DNA of 64,000 bases from Neoakkermansia glycaniphila (GCF_001683795.1 NZ_LIGX01000041.1:124001-188000); one strand, 5' to 3'. Positions 17,295-25,927 are shown, counted from the first letter of the stretch. Notes: generated by a model from the letters alone, not told the origin. Program-made: numbers and translations.

Positions 17295-18068
17295 TTAGCG
17301 CCTGTCGTTCATGGCGGAGAAGAAGCGCATGGCGTAGTACAGGAGCATGGCCAGCGAGGAGAGCGCACCGACGACGTAGGTCATGGCTGCCCAGAAGAGG
17401 GCGCTTTTGGCCTGGTTGTATTGGATGGCGTTGCTGACTCCGGATGCCTGTATCCATGCCAGGGCGCGGCGGGATGCATCGAATTCGACGGGGAGGGTGA
17501 CGAAGGCGAAGAGGGTGGTGAGCGCAAAGAGGGCGACGCCGATGCCGAGTACCCACGGGGAGCCGCCTGCTGCCAGCAGGATGATGCCGAGCATGAGTAC
17601 CCATTGCACGAGGTTCGAGGAGAGCTGGACGATGGGGACGAGGGCTGAGCGCATGGTGAGCCAGTGGTAGGCCTTGGCATGCTGTACGGCATGACCGCAT
17701 TCGTGCGCGGCGACAGCTGCCGCAGCGACGGTGTGTGCTCCGTAGACGGTTTCGCTGAGGTTGATGGTTTTGTCTTTCGGGTTGTAGTGGTCCGTGAGGC
17801 TGCCGGGTGTGCATTCGACGGTGACGTCGTAGATGCCGTTTTCTTCAAGCATGCGTTCGGCGATCTGTTTGCCCGAGAGCGGGATTTCCATCTGGGAATA
17901 TTTTTCGAAACGGCTTCTGAGCATGTAGCTGACAAACCAGCTTGCCAGTACGGATGCGCCGACGATCCACCAGTACCAGGCGATCTGCGAGTAGGCTCCG
18001 TAACTCGGCGAGGAGTCGTAACCCGTGTTGTAATAAGCGAGTATCAGGGAGTCAAATAAGGAATTCAT
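17295..18068 (-). CDS. YugP-type membrane zinc metallopeptidase
   Basis: This 257-residue protein matches the neutral zinc metallopeptidase family typified by Bacillus YugP (Zn_peptidase_2). It has an N-terminal membrane helix (about 30-48), the zinc-binding H-E-C-G-H motif in AAHECGHAVQHA (about 118-129) and two or three C-terminal membrane helices (about 150-190 and 225-248) framing VEFDASRRALAW. The active site should face the cytoplasmic side or the membrane. Its physiological substrate is not known in general. A paralog without the zinc motif lies at 34084-34728. Confidence 0.9.
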   Translation of the reverse strand: MNSLFDSLILAYYNTGYDSSPSYGAYSQIAWYWWIVGASVLASWFVSYMLRSRFEKYSQMEIPLSGKQIAERMLEENGIYDVTVECTPGSLTDHYNPKDKTINLSETVYGAHTVAAAAVAAHECGHAVQHAKAYHWLTMRSALVPIVQLSSNLVQWVLMLGIILLAAGGSPWVLGIGVALFALTTLFAFVTLPVEFDASRRALAWIQASGVSNAIQYNQAKSALFWAAMTYVVGALSSLAMLLYYAMRFFSAMNDRR

Positions 18069-18174
18069 GCCAGTGTTTGAGTCTTGTTACGGTTGTTTTG
18101 TTCAATTTTTGTTGGCGAAAGTTTTCGCCGCATTCAAATACGCAGGGAGCGTGTCATTTTTTTCAGAAAAGGCA

Positions 18175-18202
18175 TTGACAGAAGTAGAGGATAGGTTATA
18201 TT
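18175..18202 (+). promoter_or_regulatory. Near-consensus sigma70-like promoter, leaderless type
   Basis: TTGACA (18175-18180) is a perfect -35. After 16 bp comes TATATT (18197-18202), and the GTG at 18210 follows after seven bases. It is among the best promoter matches in the window. Confidence 0.75.
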
Positions 18203-18209
18203 CTCGCGC

Positions 18210-18470
18210 GTGCAGCAGAAGAATATTCCATCAGTCACTTTGCCGACGAGCGATTACGATCGCATGGTGCGCATGAGCAATCATTCTCTGGTCAGCATCC
18301 TGAGAGAGCATGTGCTGTCGGTTCATCGGGTTCAACGTTTTTCGCCCCGTCCGCCGGAAGATCACGATGCGTATGCCGTGAACCGGTGTCCGGATCATAT
18401 CATCGTCCATTTGTGGAGGGAAGGCAGGGAGATTTTCCAGTGCGTGTTCGTGCCTCCGGTAGAGTATTAG
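18210..18470 (+). CDS. Small protein of unknown function, GTG start
   Basis: This 86-residue open frame starts with a GTG that coincides with the predicted transcription start of a near-consensus promoter, which is my main reason to accept it. An internal ATG at about residue 20 or 23 is an alternative. It has no signal peptide or membrane helix, and ends in a beta-like stretch HIIVHLWREGREIFQCVFV (about 62-80). It ends 14 bases before the lipoprotein gene at 18485 and is probably transcribed with it. I do not recognise a family. Confidence 0.55.
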   Translation: MQQKNIPSVTLPTSDYDRMVRMSNHSLVSILREHVLSVHRVQRFSPRPPEDHDAYAVNRCPDHIIVHLWREGREIFQCVFVPPVEY

Positions 18471-18484
18471 CAAGTTTTTTTGCG

Positions 18485-18859
18485 ATGAAGGGGTTGTTCG
18501 ATATCGTCTGTGTTCTGGGGCTGGCAGCTCTGTCCGCGTCGTGCCAGGTTCAACGGCCCGTGTCGGAGGTGTGGAAGCCGGTTCCCCGTTTTGCCGTTCC
18601 CCAGCATCAGGTGGAGGAGCAGGATGTTTATGTGATTTCCGCCCGGCCGACGGAACCCAGTACGGTGGTCGGTTCGTTCCATGTGGACAGGAATGCCCGT
18701 ATGAATATGGAGGATGAGGAGCTGCAGCGGCATATCCGCGTGCAGGCTGCCGCCATGGGTGGGAATACGGTGGTGTATTCGGATCATCAGACGAAGGCAG
18801 AGGTGCTTTACGTCCATGAGGAGACGAATAGTTTCCACGGCGGGGATGATGTGGAGTAG
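18485..18859 (+). CDS. Small lipoprotein
   Basis: This 124-residue protein has a lipoprotein signal peptide ending in ALSASC (lipid cysteine C20). The mature part holds a compact domain with ELQRHIRVQAAAMGGNTVVYSDHQ (about 79-102), similar in pattern to small envelope-stress lipoproteins in which an alanine-rich helix precedes GANxVV, but I cannot name a family. I chose the ATG at 18485 because the signal peptide starts there; the open frame upstream overlaps the preceding small gene. Confidence 0.75.
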   Translation: MKGLFDIVCVLGLAALSASCQVQRPVSEVWKPVPRFAVPQHQVEEQDVYVISARPTEPSTVVGSFHVDRNARMNMEDEELQRHIRVQAAAMGGNTVVYSDHQTKAEVLYVHEETNSFHGGDDVE

Positions 18860-18976
18860 GGCGGCGGTTTGTCCTCCTTTCCGTTTTTCCGGTCGTTTGC
18901 GTGGCCGGGCTGTCTCCGGCGTATGAGGAGTGAGGATTTTGCCTGTTTCGGCGGCGGGCCGGAGGGTGCAAGAAGA

Positions 18977-19008
18977 ACGCCGCCCCAGCTTTGATGCGGA
19001 GGCGGCGT
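18977..19008 (-). terminator. Probable terminator after plsX
   Basis: An 8-bp GC-rich stem (18977-18984 with 19001-19008) has a 16-base loop and a T-rich tail on the minus strand. It lies 29 bases after the plsX stop. Confidence 0.55.
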
Positions 19009-19036
19009 GAGTATGAGGTTTGTTCAGCGGTGTGAA

Positions 19037-20068
19037 TCAGGCTGCGCTGATGTCGCCGAGTTTCTGCATGGCTTCGATGATGCGCGGGTTGATGCCGTTG
19101 CGGTGCATTTCGTTGGCGATGCGGATGGCGTTGAAGATGGCGGTGCTGTTGGCGCTGCCGTGGGCGATGATGGATACGCCGTTGACGCCGAGCAGGGGGC
19201 TGCCTCCGGTCTGGTTCGCATCAAGGCGGAGTTTCATGGCGTTGAAGGCGCCTTTCATCATGAGTGCTCCTGCCATGCGGACGGGGGATGCCTTGATTTC
19301 CGCCTTGAGCCATTTGCCGAAGGCTTTGGCTGTGGCTTCGCAGGTTTTGAGCAGGACGTTGCCGGTGAAGCCGTCCGTAAGGACGACGTCGAGTTCGTGT
19401 TCGAAGAGGTCGTGGCCTTCGACGTTGCCGACGAAGTCGAAGGGGAGTTTGCCGGCCGCTTCGAGGCGGCGCATGAGTTTGAGGGTGTCTTTGGTGAATT
19501 CGTTGCCTTTGCCTTCTTCCGTGCCGTTGCTCATGAGGCCGACCTTGGGGTTGGGTTTGCCGAAGATTTGCCGTGCCATGATGGAGGCCATGATGGCGTA
19601 GCCGACGAGGTGGGTGGGTTTGGCATCCGGGTTCGCCCCGGTGTCGGTGACGTTGCAGACGCCGTATTCGTTCGGTAGCTGGGTGACGATGCCCGCGCGT
19701 TCAACTCCTTCGAGAAGGCGGAGTTTGATGGTGGAGGCGGCGACGGCCGCTCCGGTGTTGCCCGCGCTGAGGACAGCATCGCATGTGCCGTTTTTGACGA
19801 GATCCACGGCGAGGGACATGGAGGAGTTCTTTTTCTGGCGCACGGCCATCAGGCCGGATTCTTCCATGCCGACGACTTCGGGTGCATGGACGATTTCGAT
19901 GCGGGGGGAGGCGAGGCCGATGCCGTCGCACCCTTTTTGCAGTGTGGTTTCATCTCCGACGAGGTAGATTTTTTTGACGTCGGGAAAGGCGGAGAGTGCC
20001 AGCTGGGCTCCCTCAAGGTTGATGGCTGGGGCGAAGTCGCCGCCCATGGCGTCGAGAGCAAGTTTCAT
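19037..20068 (-). CDS. plsX: Phosphate acyltransferase PlsX
   Basis: This 343-residue enzyme makes acyl-phosphate from acyl-ACP, the first step of the PlsX/PlsY route to phosphatidic acid. The start MKLALDAMGGDFAP is diagnostic, followed by SAGNTGAAVAAS (about 95-106), NVEGHDLF and LTDGFTGNVLLKT (about 225-245). Length fits the family. I chose the ATG at 20068; the frame stays open 76 codons upstream but covers rpmF and a terminator. It follows rpmF, the common order (yceD-rpmF-plsX). A weak promoter-like pair (TTGACT, 18 bp, TACTTG) upstream may give it its own transcript. Confidence 0.97.
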   Translation of the reverse strand: MKLALDAMGGDFAPAINLEGAQLALSAFPDVKKIYLVGDETTLQKGCDGIGLASPRIEIVHAPEVVGMEESGLMAVRQKKNSSMSLAVDLVKNGTCDAVLSAGNTGAAVAASTIKLRLLEGVERAGIVTQLPNEYGVCNVTDTGANPDAKPTHLVGYAIMASIMARQIFGKPNPKVGLMSNGTEEGKGNEFTKDTLKLMRRLEAAGKLPFDFVGNVEGHDLFEHELDVVLTDGFTGNVLLKTCEATAKAFGKWLKAEIKASPVRMAGALMMKGAFNAMKLRLDANQTGGSPLLGVNGVSIIAHGSANSTAIFNAIRIANEMHRNGINPRIIEAMQKLGDISAA

Positions 20069-20114
20069 GTTTGGATGCGCCAAGTATGCGGGAATATGGA
20101 ATGAAGTCAATGCG

Positions 20115-20149
20115 AAAAACCGTCTCGCACAGCAGGCGGGACGGTTTTT
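20115..20149 (-). terminator. Strong hairpin between rpmF and plsX
   Basis: A 14-bp stem with one G-T pair (20115-20128 with 20136-20149) has a 7-base loop and T/A tracts on both sides. It should end or attenuate transcripts leaving rpmF before plsX. Confidence 0.85.
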
Positions 20150-20171
20150 GAAAGAATCGCTGGAAGCCGGA

Positions 20172-20363
20172 TCAGGCTTCGACTTCGATGATGACTTCGG
20201 CGCCGCTGCGGGTGGTGTAGGTCTTGCAGGTCGGGCAGGCCGTGTGGCCGGGGACGCTGCTGCCGCACTTCGGGCACTGGCGGAGTTTGGGTGCACGCCA
20301 TGCCTGAGCGGCGAGACGCGTGCGTTGCTTCATCTTGGATGTTCTGCGCTTGGGAGCTGCCAT
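20172..20363 (-). CDS. rpmF: Large ribosomal subunit protein bL32
   Basis: This 63-residue protein is ribosomal protein L32. The start [10 protein letters not shown] (the usual form is MAVPKRRTSK) and the zinc-ribbon cysteines CPKC ... CPTC (about 30-46) identify it. It lies 55 bases after yceD and is followed by a strong terminator hairpin, so it can be transcribed with yceD separately from plsX. The four-cysteine version is expected to bind zinc. Confidence 0.98.
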   Translation of the reverse strand: MAAPKRRTSKMKQRTRLAAQAWRAPKLRQCPKCGSSVPGHTACPTCKTYTTRSGAEVIIEVEA

Positions 20364-20418
20364 AATCGTGTATTTGAGTTAAAGGTGTGTGAACTGTGCG
20401 ATTGCGGGGGAGGGAAGC

Positions 20419-20907
20419 CTATTTTTTGCCGAGGTCGTCAAGGGCATCCCAGACACTGCTGCCACCGTGGGCGGAACTTTCTACACCATGTTCGGGGTGT
20501 TTGTCCAGTCCAAAATCATTATTTTCGAGATTTATTTGACATGAGAGGCCCGCCAGTTCGCATTTCGGGTAGTTCGGGAGTTCCAGTACGATTTCTTCGC
20601 GGAGTTCGTCGGTGGCATCCACTTCCGCTCGGTCGCCGATTTCGATGGAGACGGCGATGTCGTCCAGCGCGATGGTGTGTTCGAAGTTTTGTAGGCATCG
20701 GGCACAGCGGAACCGGAAGGGAGCGGAGATGCTGCCGCGAAGGAAGAGTTCGGTTTCGAAGCGTTCGACGTCGAGATCGTAGGAAAGAGGGCCGATTGAG
20801 GAGATTTCTTCCGAGTCGATGCCGAAAATTTCACCGTCCACTTCTCCGGAGATGTGCATTCCTTCTTCCGGGAGGGTATCGAGCGGTATTCTCAATTGTT
20901 TCTGCAT
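20419..20907 (-). CDS. yceD: YceD/DUF177 family protein
   Basis: This 162-residue protein belongs to the YceD (DUF177) family, linked to 23S rRNA accumulation and almost always encoded before rpmF, as here. The family features CARC (about 69-72) and a later cysteine pair (CELAGLSC, about 114-121) are present, the four likely forming a metal site. An acidic tail follows. A leaderless-type promoter lies directly upstream, so yceD heads the yceD-rpmF(-plsX) unit. Confidence 0.92.
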   Translation of the reverse strand: MQKQLRIPLDTLPEEGMHISGEVDGEIFGIDSEEISSIGPLSYDLDVERFETELFLRGSISAPFRFRCARCLQNFEHTIALDDIAVSIEIGDRAEVDATDELREEIVLELPNYPKCELAGLSCQINLENNDFGLDKHPEHGVESSAHGGSSVWDALDDLGKK

Positions 20908-20913
20908 GGCTTG

Positions 20914-20942
20914 AGACTACGGCGGGAGGTGTCGAATGGCAA
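20914..20942 (-). promoter_or_regulatory. Leaderless-type promoter of yceD-rpmF
   Basis: On the minus strand, TTGCCA (20937-20942), 17 bp and TAGTCT (20914-20919) are followed after six bases by the ATG at 20907. Confidence 0.65.
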
Positions 20943-21040
20943 GGAAATTTCCCGTTTTCAGATTTTAATGACACTTGGTTCATTTTTTTTTCTTGCGGGC
21001 GGGCGGTGGTTGTGGTTCAATACGCCCATCCCAATGACGT

Positions 21041-21125
21041 GCGCACGTGGCGGAATTGGTAGACGCGCTGGTTTCAGGTTCCAGTGAGTAACATCGTGGA
21101 GGTTCGAGTCCTCTCGTGCGCACCA
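21041..21125 (+). tRNA. tRNA-Leu (anticodon CAG)
   Basis: The acceptor arms 21041-21047 and 21115-21121 pair in all seven positions, followed by A122 and an encoded CCA (21123-21125). The D arm carries the leucine-type GCGGAATTGGTAGACGC. The anticodon loop TTCAGGT places CAG at 21075-21077. The T arm (GGAGG, TTCGAGT, CCTCT) is complete. The variable arm is short for a class II tRNA (about 13 bases), and the pair closing the anticodon loop is T-T (21072/21080). A terminator follows. Confidence 0.97.
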
Positions 21126-21136
21126 AACTTTTATAG

Positions 21137-21160
21137 GCAGCAGTAATGCTGCTTTTTTTG
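21137..21160 (+). terminator. Terminator of tRNA-Leu
   Basis: A 6-bp stem (21137-21142 with 21147-21152) with a 4-base loop is followed by seven T. Confidence 0.75.
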
Positions 21161-21592
21161 TGCCTCCTTGGTATGGTGATGGGCAGGTGCGGGAACGGGT
21201 GCAATTTTTGGGTTGTGCCAAAGAGTAGGCGGACGGGTTCTTTGGCTGGATGCTCTGCGGAAGTTCATGTCGAATCGGCGTGTCTCGGAGTCGAACGAAT
21301 ATGGCTGATGCTGCATTTTGTTTTTTAGAATGTTTATAAAATACTGAATAACAATGCGATGATAGTTGTATTTTTCTCAAAATTCTCATAATGATATTAT
21401 TATGTATATTTCTTTGTCTATGTGATTGTTGCGTTATATTTTATTAAATATAAGAATATAAACAAATTACGAAGATGTCGAAATAATTTTTCGAATTTTC
21501 TTGCTTTGTTGTTTGATTGTAATTATATCTCCGCGCAGCTGCTATCAATATTGTATGTTTTGCAATTTGCAGTGGCTTCAGTACAGAATCAA
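21161..21592. other. AT-rich intergenic region after tRNA-Leu
   Basis: No gene is recognisable here. Base composition falls sharply from about 21300 to 21600, far below the window average. Short open frames (60-74 codons) have no recognisable domain. The end carries a -10-like TACGAT (21593-21598) six bases before the autotransporter ATG. Confidence 0.5.
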
Positions 21593-21604
21593 TACGATAA
21601 ATAA

Positions 21605-24600
21605 ATGAGATTGAAATTACCTTACCGCATCTTGCAAGCGCTGCTTGCCGTATCTGCGCCTGCTTGGGCGCAGTCCGTCAGCGTATCCAGTTGGGACGAC
21701 TTCAAGGCCCAGTGGGATGCCGGCGAGAGAGACTTTGTCTTCACTCAAACTATTGTGACTCCCGAAAATACGTCTACTGCTCTGGATCCCAATATCGATT
21801 CCAATGTTCCGGCCACTTCGGGCCTGTTTGTGAATACAGGGCAGTCTTTGACGATTCATGGCAACGGAAATGTGCTCGGTTCGGATGATCATAATCACGA
21901 TGTTCATTCTTTTGCCATTGCCCGCCCGATTGCCAATTTCGGCAGCCTGAACGTAAGCGATTGCATTTTCCAGAACAATTTCGCCAGTGCGACGAGCCAG
22001 ATGAAGGGCGGTGCGGTCTATACGGGAGACGGTTCGGTTTCTTCGTTTACGAATTGTTCTTTTATTGGCAACCATCTGGCGGGGGAGAGTTCCAGCATTC
22101 TGGCCGGCAGCGGTGGAGCCTATTTCAACGGAACGTCCAATACGGCGGCTCTCGTGTATATGGCGCGTTCGACCTTTTCCGGTTGTATTTTCGAGGATAA
22201 TTTCATCAATATCAAACGTACGTCCACGGACCTCCAATTCACGAATGCCGAAGGTGGCGCATTGATCAACAATGCCGATTCGACGGTCGAGATTTCGGGC
22301 GGCAGCCGTTTTACCCGTAACGCGGCGATTGCGGCATCACATTCCAATACGAATGCAATGGGGGGCGCCATCTTCAACGACGGCAAGCTGATTGTTTCCG
22401 ATACCGTTTTCGAAGGCAATCTGGTTCGGGCTCTAGCCGATGCTGATGCCATGCAGCACGATTATGCCCAGGGCGGCGCTGTGTATCATAACGGATGGCG
22501 TACGTATGGCAATTACATGACGCTGACGCGATGCCTGTTCTCCGGTAATATGGTCGAGGGCGCCGGGACGAACGGCGGCGGCGCCATTTTCACGTCTGCT
22601 GCTGCAGGCAATGTGTCGCTGGTGGATTGCAGCTTTTTGAATAATACGGTTGCAGCCGGGCTGACTTCCGAGGGCGGCGCCATTTATCATGGAGCAACCA
22701 ACGGGTTGTTCAATATGGTTGCGCAGACCATGGCCGTGGTTTTCCGGGGCAATAAGGTCGATTACGATGCCGTGGCAGGTAGCGGCCGCGCCAACGCGAT
22801 TACGTTCAAGGGAGGAAATGGGTCGAATTCGGTGTATGAGTATGATCTTCGGGCATCGGGTGCGGTCAATGCTCTCTCGGGAGAGGCCGCTTCCATTCTG
22901 TTCTACGATCCTGTCGAATTCAAGCAGGTGTCGCCTACGAATTTCAATATCAACCGTACGGACGGTACGACCGAATATAGCGGCAGCGTGGTGTTCTCCG
23001 GTGAGGATTTCATCAACGGCAATCAGGCCGATCGCGTTTCCACGGCGAACGATAAAACAAGGCTGGTGCAGCATAACGGCGTTTTGGAGATTCGCGATGG
23101 TGCCATTGTCGGTGCGGCTTCTACGGCGGCGCCCGATACGATTGGCGCAGGAGCGTATGAATTGAAGAAGGGCGTTCTGCAAATGACCGGCAGCGGCGGG
23201 CTTCTTGCATCCGCTTTCTCTTTCAATACGAACAATTCATGGAAGGATGCGATTCTTCGGGCCGATTCCGGTTCCCGGGTGACTGCTTCGACGGCTGATT
23301 TCAGCCGTGGTTTCACATTCGATTTCAATCCGTTCATCAATGCAGCTCCCGGTGCGGGCAATCCTCACACATCCGGTTTGCAGGTACACGCCGTGTCGTC
23401 GCTGCTGGGCGGCATGCTGGGTGTTTTGGATAATCTGACGCTCGATTATTACATGAATCCCCTGTGGCGCGAGACACAGAAGTTCCTTGCCCTCAATTTC
23501 GTGAATCCCGATGGGACGACGACGGGGGATTTCGATAGCGTGATGTCCCACAAGTACGAGAGCAATACGGTGGACGATGTGCACGGCTATCAGGGTACAT
23601 GGAGCGAGGAATGGGTGACGAATGCCGACGGGACGAAGGAGCTGTACGTGGTCTGGACACCCGTGGCGACGGAACCTGAGGAGCCGGAAGAACCTGAGGA
23701 ACCGGAAAATCCCGAAGAACCTTCCCAGCCTGAACAACCGGAAAACCCCGGTGGCGGCACGGAACCGGGCACTCCCGGCAAGCCTTCCAATCCGGAGATT
23801 CGCGAGATTCTGCCTGAACTGGCCGGAGATATGGCGATGAATTCGATGTGGAATACGCGTTCCAATATGCAGTCGATGAGCTCCGCCGCTCTCGGACAGG
23901 TGGGACTGCAGCGCTACAACCTCGACCATGCCTGGAATTACTGGGGGCAGGGGCTGGGCGATTTCGATATGCACCGCAGTTCCGGCAATCGCGACGGGTT
24001 CGATTACCACGGGTACGGGTATGCCGTGGGTGCGGACCGCCGTTTCGACGAGAGCAATTGTGTGCTCGGCGTAGCCTTCGGCAGCCTGTACGGTACCAGC
24101 AAGAGCCGGAGCTTCATTGCAAGCATCGACCAGACGAGTACCATCGGCATGCTCTACGGCGGCTGGATGAAGGAGTTCGACAAGAAGAACGTGCTTGATG
24201 TGACGGGTTCCGCCTCTTATGGCGTGACGAGCAACAGGCTCCATACGTACTATAGTGATGGAATGCAGTCCGGCGGCAAGTGGCATAACAATGCCGTGCG
24301 GCTGACGCTGAATGCCGAATGGCTGCACGACCTCGGCAATAACTGGACGTACTCCGCCTTTGTCGGCGCCGAGTACGATGATGTGACCCAGAAGTCGTTT
24401 ACCGAGACGGGAGACCGCCCCCGCCGCTTCGGCGAAGGGAAGCTTCGCAATCTTGCTCTCCCCGTGGGAATGGGCATCAGCAAGCAGTACGGCTTTTCGG
24501 ACGGCAAGGTCTGGATCCATAATCTGCGTGCCGCCTATCTGCCCGATGTGTACCGCAAGAATCCTTCGGCGACGGCGACGCGCCTGACGGAGGACGGTTA

Positions 24601-24769
24601 TTCATGGACTGCCCGGGGTGTGGATATGGCTCGCAACGCTGCGAGGATCGAATATGATACGCGCCTGATCATCAACCCGACCTGGAGCGTGTTTGCCGGT
24701 TATGCCGTCGAGCTTCGCAAGGATGCCGTCGATCACAACGTGAATCTTGGCGTGAGCGCATCGTTCTAA
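21605..24769 (+). CDS. Autotransporter (type V secretion) with beta-helix passenger
   Basis: This 1054-residue protein has a signal peptide (about 1-22, ending PAWA), a long passenger (about 23-690) made of repeated short units of the type 'GGAIFN', 'GGAVYH' and 'CSFxxN' typical of a right-handed parallel beta-helix, a Glu-Pro-rich linker (about 690-730) and a C-terminal autotransporter barrel (about 780-1054) ending in a phenylalanine (ASF). The barrel should insert in the outer membrane and display the passenger, an adhesin-like or polymorphic-membrane-protein-like surface. No protease triad is visible. It follows an AT-rich region after tRNA-Leu and ends in a terminator. Confidence 0.93.
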   Translation: MRLKLPYRILQALLAVSAPAWAQSVSVSSWDDFKAQWDAGERDFVFTQTIVTPENTSTALDPNIDSNVPATSGLFVNTGQSLTIHGNGNVLGSDDHNHDVHSFAIARPIANFGSLNVSDCIFQNNFASATSQMKGGAVYTGDGSVSSFTNCSFIGNHLAGESSSILAGSGGAYFNGTSNTAALVYMARSTFSGCIFEDNFINIKRTSTDLQFTNAEGGALINNADSTVEISGGSRFTRNAAIAASHSNTNAMGGAIFNDGKLIVSDTVFEGNLVRALADADAMQHDYAQGGAVYHNGWRTYGNYMTLTRCLFSGNMVEGAGTNGGGAIFTSAAAGNVSLVDCSFLNNTVAAGLTSEGGAIYHGATNGLFNMVAQTMAVVFRGNKVDYDAVAGSGRANAITFKGGNGSNSVYEYDLRASGAVNALSGEAASILFYDPVEFKQVSPTNFNINRTDGTTEYSGSVVFSGEDFINGNQADRVSTANDKTRLVQHNGVLEIRDGAIVGAASTAAPDTIGAGAYELKKGVLQMTGSGGLLASAFSFNTNNSWKDAILRADSGSRVTASTADFSRGFTFDFNPFINAAPGAGNPHTSGLQVHAVSSLLGGMLGVLDNLTLDYYMNPLWRETQKFLALNFVNPDGTTTGDFDSVMSHKYESNTVDDVHGYQGTWSEEWVTNADGTKELYVVWTPVATEPEEPEEPEEPENPEEPSQPEQPENPGGGTEPGTPGKPSNPEIREILPELAGDMAMNSMWNTRSNMQSMSSAALGQVGLQRYNLDHAWNYWGQGLGDFDMHRSSGNRDGFDYHGYGYAVGADRRFDESNCVLGVAFGSLYGTSKSRSFIASIDQTSTIGMLYGGWMKEFDKKNVLDVTGSASYGVTSNRLHTYYSDGMQSGGKWHNNAVRLTLNAEWLHDLGNNWTYSAFVGAEYDDVTQKSFTETGDRPRRFGEGKLRNLALPVGMGISKQYGFSDGKVWIHNLRAAYLPDVYRKNPSATATRLTEDGYSWTARGVDMARNAARIEYDTRLIINPTWSVFAGYAVELRKDAVDHNVNLGVSASF

Positions 24770-24794
24770 CCGCACCTGCTCGCAGGTATCGTTT

Positions 24795-24830
24795 CATCCC
24801 GCAGGGTTGCTCCTGCGGGATGTTTGTTTG
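24795..24830 (+). terminator. Terminator of the autotransporter gene
   Basis: An 11-bp GC-rich stem (24795-24805 with 24812-24822) and 6-base loop are followed by a T-rich stretch. Confidence 0.85.
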
Positions 24831-24855
24831 TGTGTGGAGGGTGCGTTTGTTTTTC

Positions 24856-24883
24856 TTGCCAGCGGTTTCCTGTTGTGTATAAT
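24856..24883 (+). promoter_or_regulatory. Near-consensus promoter upstream of a short leader frame
   Basis: TTGCCA (24856-24861), 16 bp and a perfect TATAAT (24878-24883) are followed after six bases by an ATG at 24890 that opens a 26-codon frame. The main gene starts 73 bases further on. Confidence 0.75.
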
Positions 24884-24889
24884 GGCGGC

Positions 24890-24970
24890 ATGGAGTCGTT
24901 TCAGGGTGTGGTTTGTTGCCGTGCCGGATGCGGGCTTCCGATCAACCCAACAAGAGATAACTATGCGTAA
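24890..24970 (+). CDS. Possible leader peptide overlapping the next start codon
   Basis: This 26-codon frame begins six bases after a perfect TATAAT, at the expected transcription start. It encodes a peptide with CC-R-A-GC in the middle (about residues 9-14). Its TAA stop (24968-24970) overlaps the start of the 256-residue gene (ATG at 24963), an arrangement that can couple translation of the two. It could also be chance within an untranslated leader. I have no evidence of expression. Confidence 0.35.
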   Translation: MESFQGVVCCRAGCGLPINPTRDNYA

Positions 24971-25733
24971 GTCCCTGTTTTTGGCGGCGCTTCTGGCAGC
25001 CGCTCCCATGATGTCCTTTGCTGCCGATTTGCCCGTGAAGGTGGAAGTGATCGGTGTTCAGGCCGATTTTGTCGATGACGATACGGAGCAATACCAGAAG
25101 GTCGAGAAAGGTTCCGTGATGGTGCTGCAATTCACGGCGCCGGAAGGGAAGGTTTTTCTCAAGAGCAATACATCCCGGGATGTCGTTTTGCCTTGCAATG
25201 ACGGCGCAGGCAAGGCTCTTGAAGATGCGGGTATCAAGATGTTCTTTTCCAAAGTATCCGAAGATGGCAAGAAAATGGTCTGCTCCGCTTCGACGACTTC
25301 GCTGACGCCGGATGGCGTGCTGCAGCTCGTGGGCGATGTGCCTGTGACAATGGTGAAGGGTAAGGTCAAGCAGCCGGCTGCCTTGTTTGAAGTCAGGAAG
25401 GGAGCCAAGGGCAATGTGTCCGGGTATAAGGTGGAGATCAAAAAGGTCGAACCCTCGAACAACAATAAGGGAAAGACCGATGTGACGATTGAGGTGACCG
25501 GGAAGGATTTCGTGGCGGATATGGAGTTTACGTCGCTTGACGGAAAGAAGCTGCAGGCTGATAAGCATATGACGATGACGTCGAATATGGGAAGCACGTC
25601 CGTTGGCACGTATAACTATACTTTCGATGCGAAACCCGAGAAGATGAATGTGGTCGTGTCATTGTGGCAAGGTTCGGAGCAGTTGAATGTTCCTGTCAAC
25701 GTGAAGGCCAATTTGTCCGGTCCGGTGAAGTAA
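24963..25733 (+). CDS. Secreted protein of unknown function
   Basis: This 256-residue protein has a signal peptide (about 1-20, ending MSFAAD) and a beta-rich mature part of two similar-looking halves (about 22-130 and 150-256), each ending in a strand-rich module (VTIEVTGKDFVADM; NVVVSLWQGSEQLNVPVNVKA). I do not recognise a family. I chose the ATG at 24963 where the signal peptide starts. A strong promoter lies 80 bases upstream with a possible leader peptide between, and a terminator follows, so it is probably monocistronic and well expressed. Confidence 0.78.
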   Translation: MRKSLFLAALLAAAPMMSFAADLPVKVEVIGVQADFVDDDTEQYQKVEKGSVMVLQFTAPEGKVFLKSNTSRDVVLPCNDGAGKALEDAGIKMFFSKVSEDGKKMVCSASTTSLTPDGVLQLVGDVPVTMVKGKVKQPAALFEVRKGAKGNVSGYKVEIKKVEPSNNNKGKTDVTIEVTGKDFVADMEFTSLDGKKLQADKHMTMTSNMGSTSVGTYNYTFDAKPEKMNVVVSLWQGSEQLNVPVNVKANLSGPVK

Positions 25734-25759
25734 GTTTGCCGCAAGGCTTGTTCCGATTT

Positions 25760-25790
25760 ATGCCCCGCCCCGGTGCGGGGCATTTTTGTG
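25760..25790 (+). terminator. Rho-independent terminator
   Basis: A 9-bp GC-rich stem (25760-25768 with 25775-25783) with a 6-base loop runs into a T tract. It follows the 256-residue secreted protein gene. Confidence 0.88.
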
Positions 25791-25927
25791 TTTGGAATCA
25801 ATTGTGCAAGATTCTTATGTGGTCGTGTGTGGTTGCATTGCGCGGTTGGGTGTGTTCATGGAATAGATGAGAGAATCTGTTGGGTAGGCGATGTGCTACC
25901 ATGTATCCGATTTTCTTTTATACGGAT

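Noticed and set aside
21126..24800. Integrative element using tRNA-Leu
   Set aside because: No integrase gene and no repeated copy of the tRNA 3' end was seen in the window.
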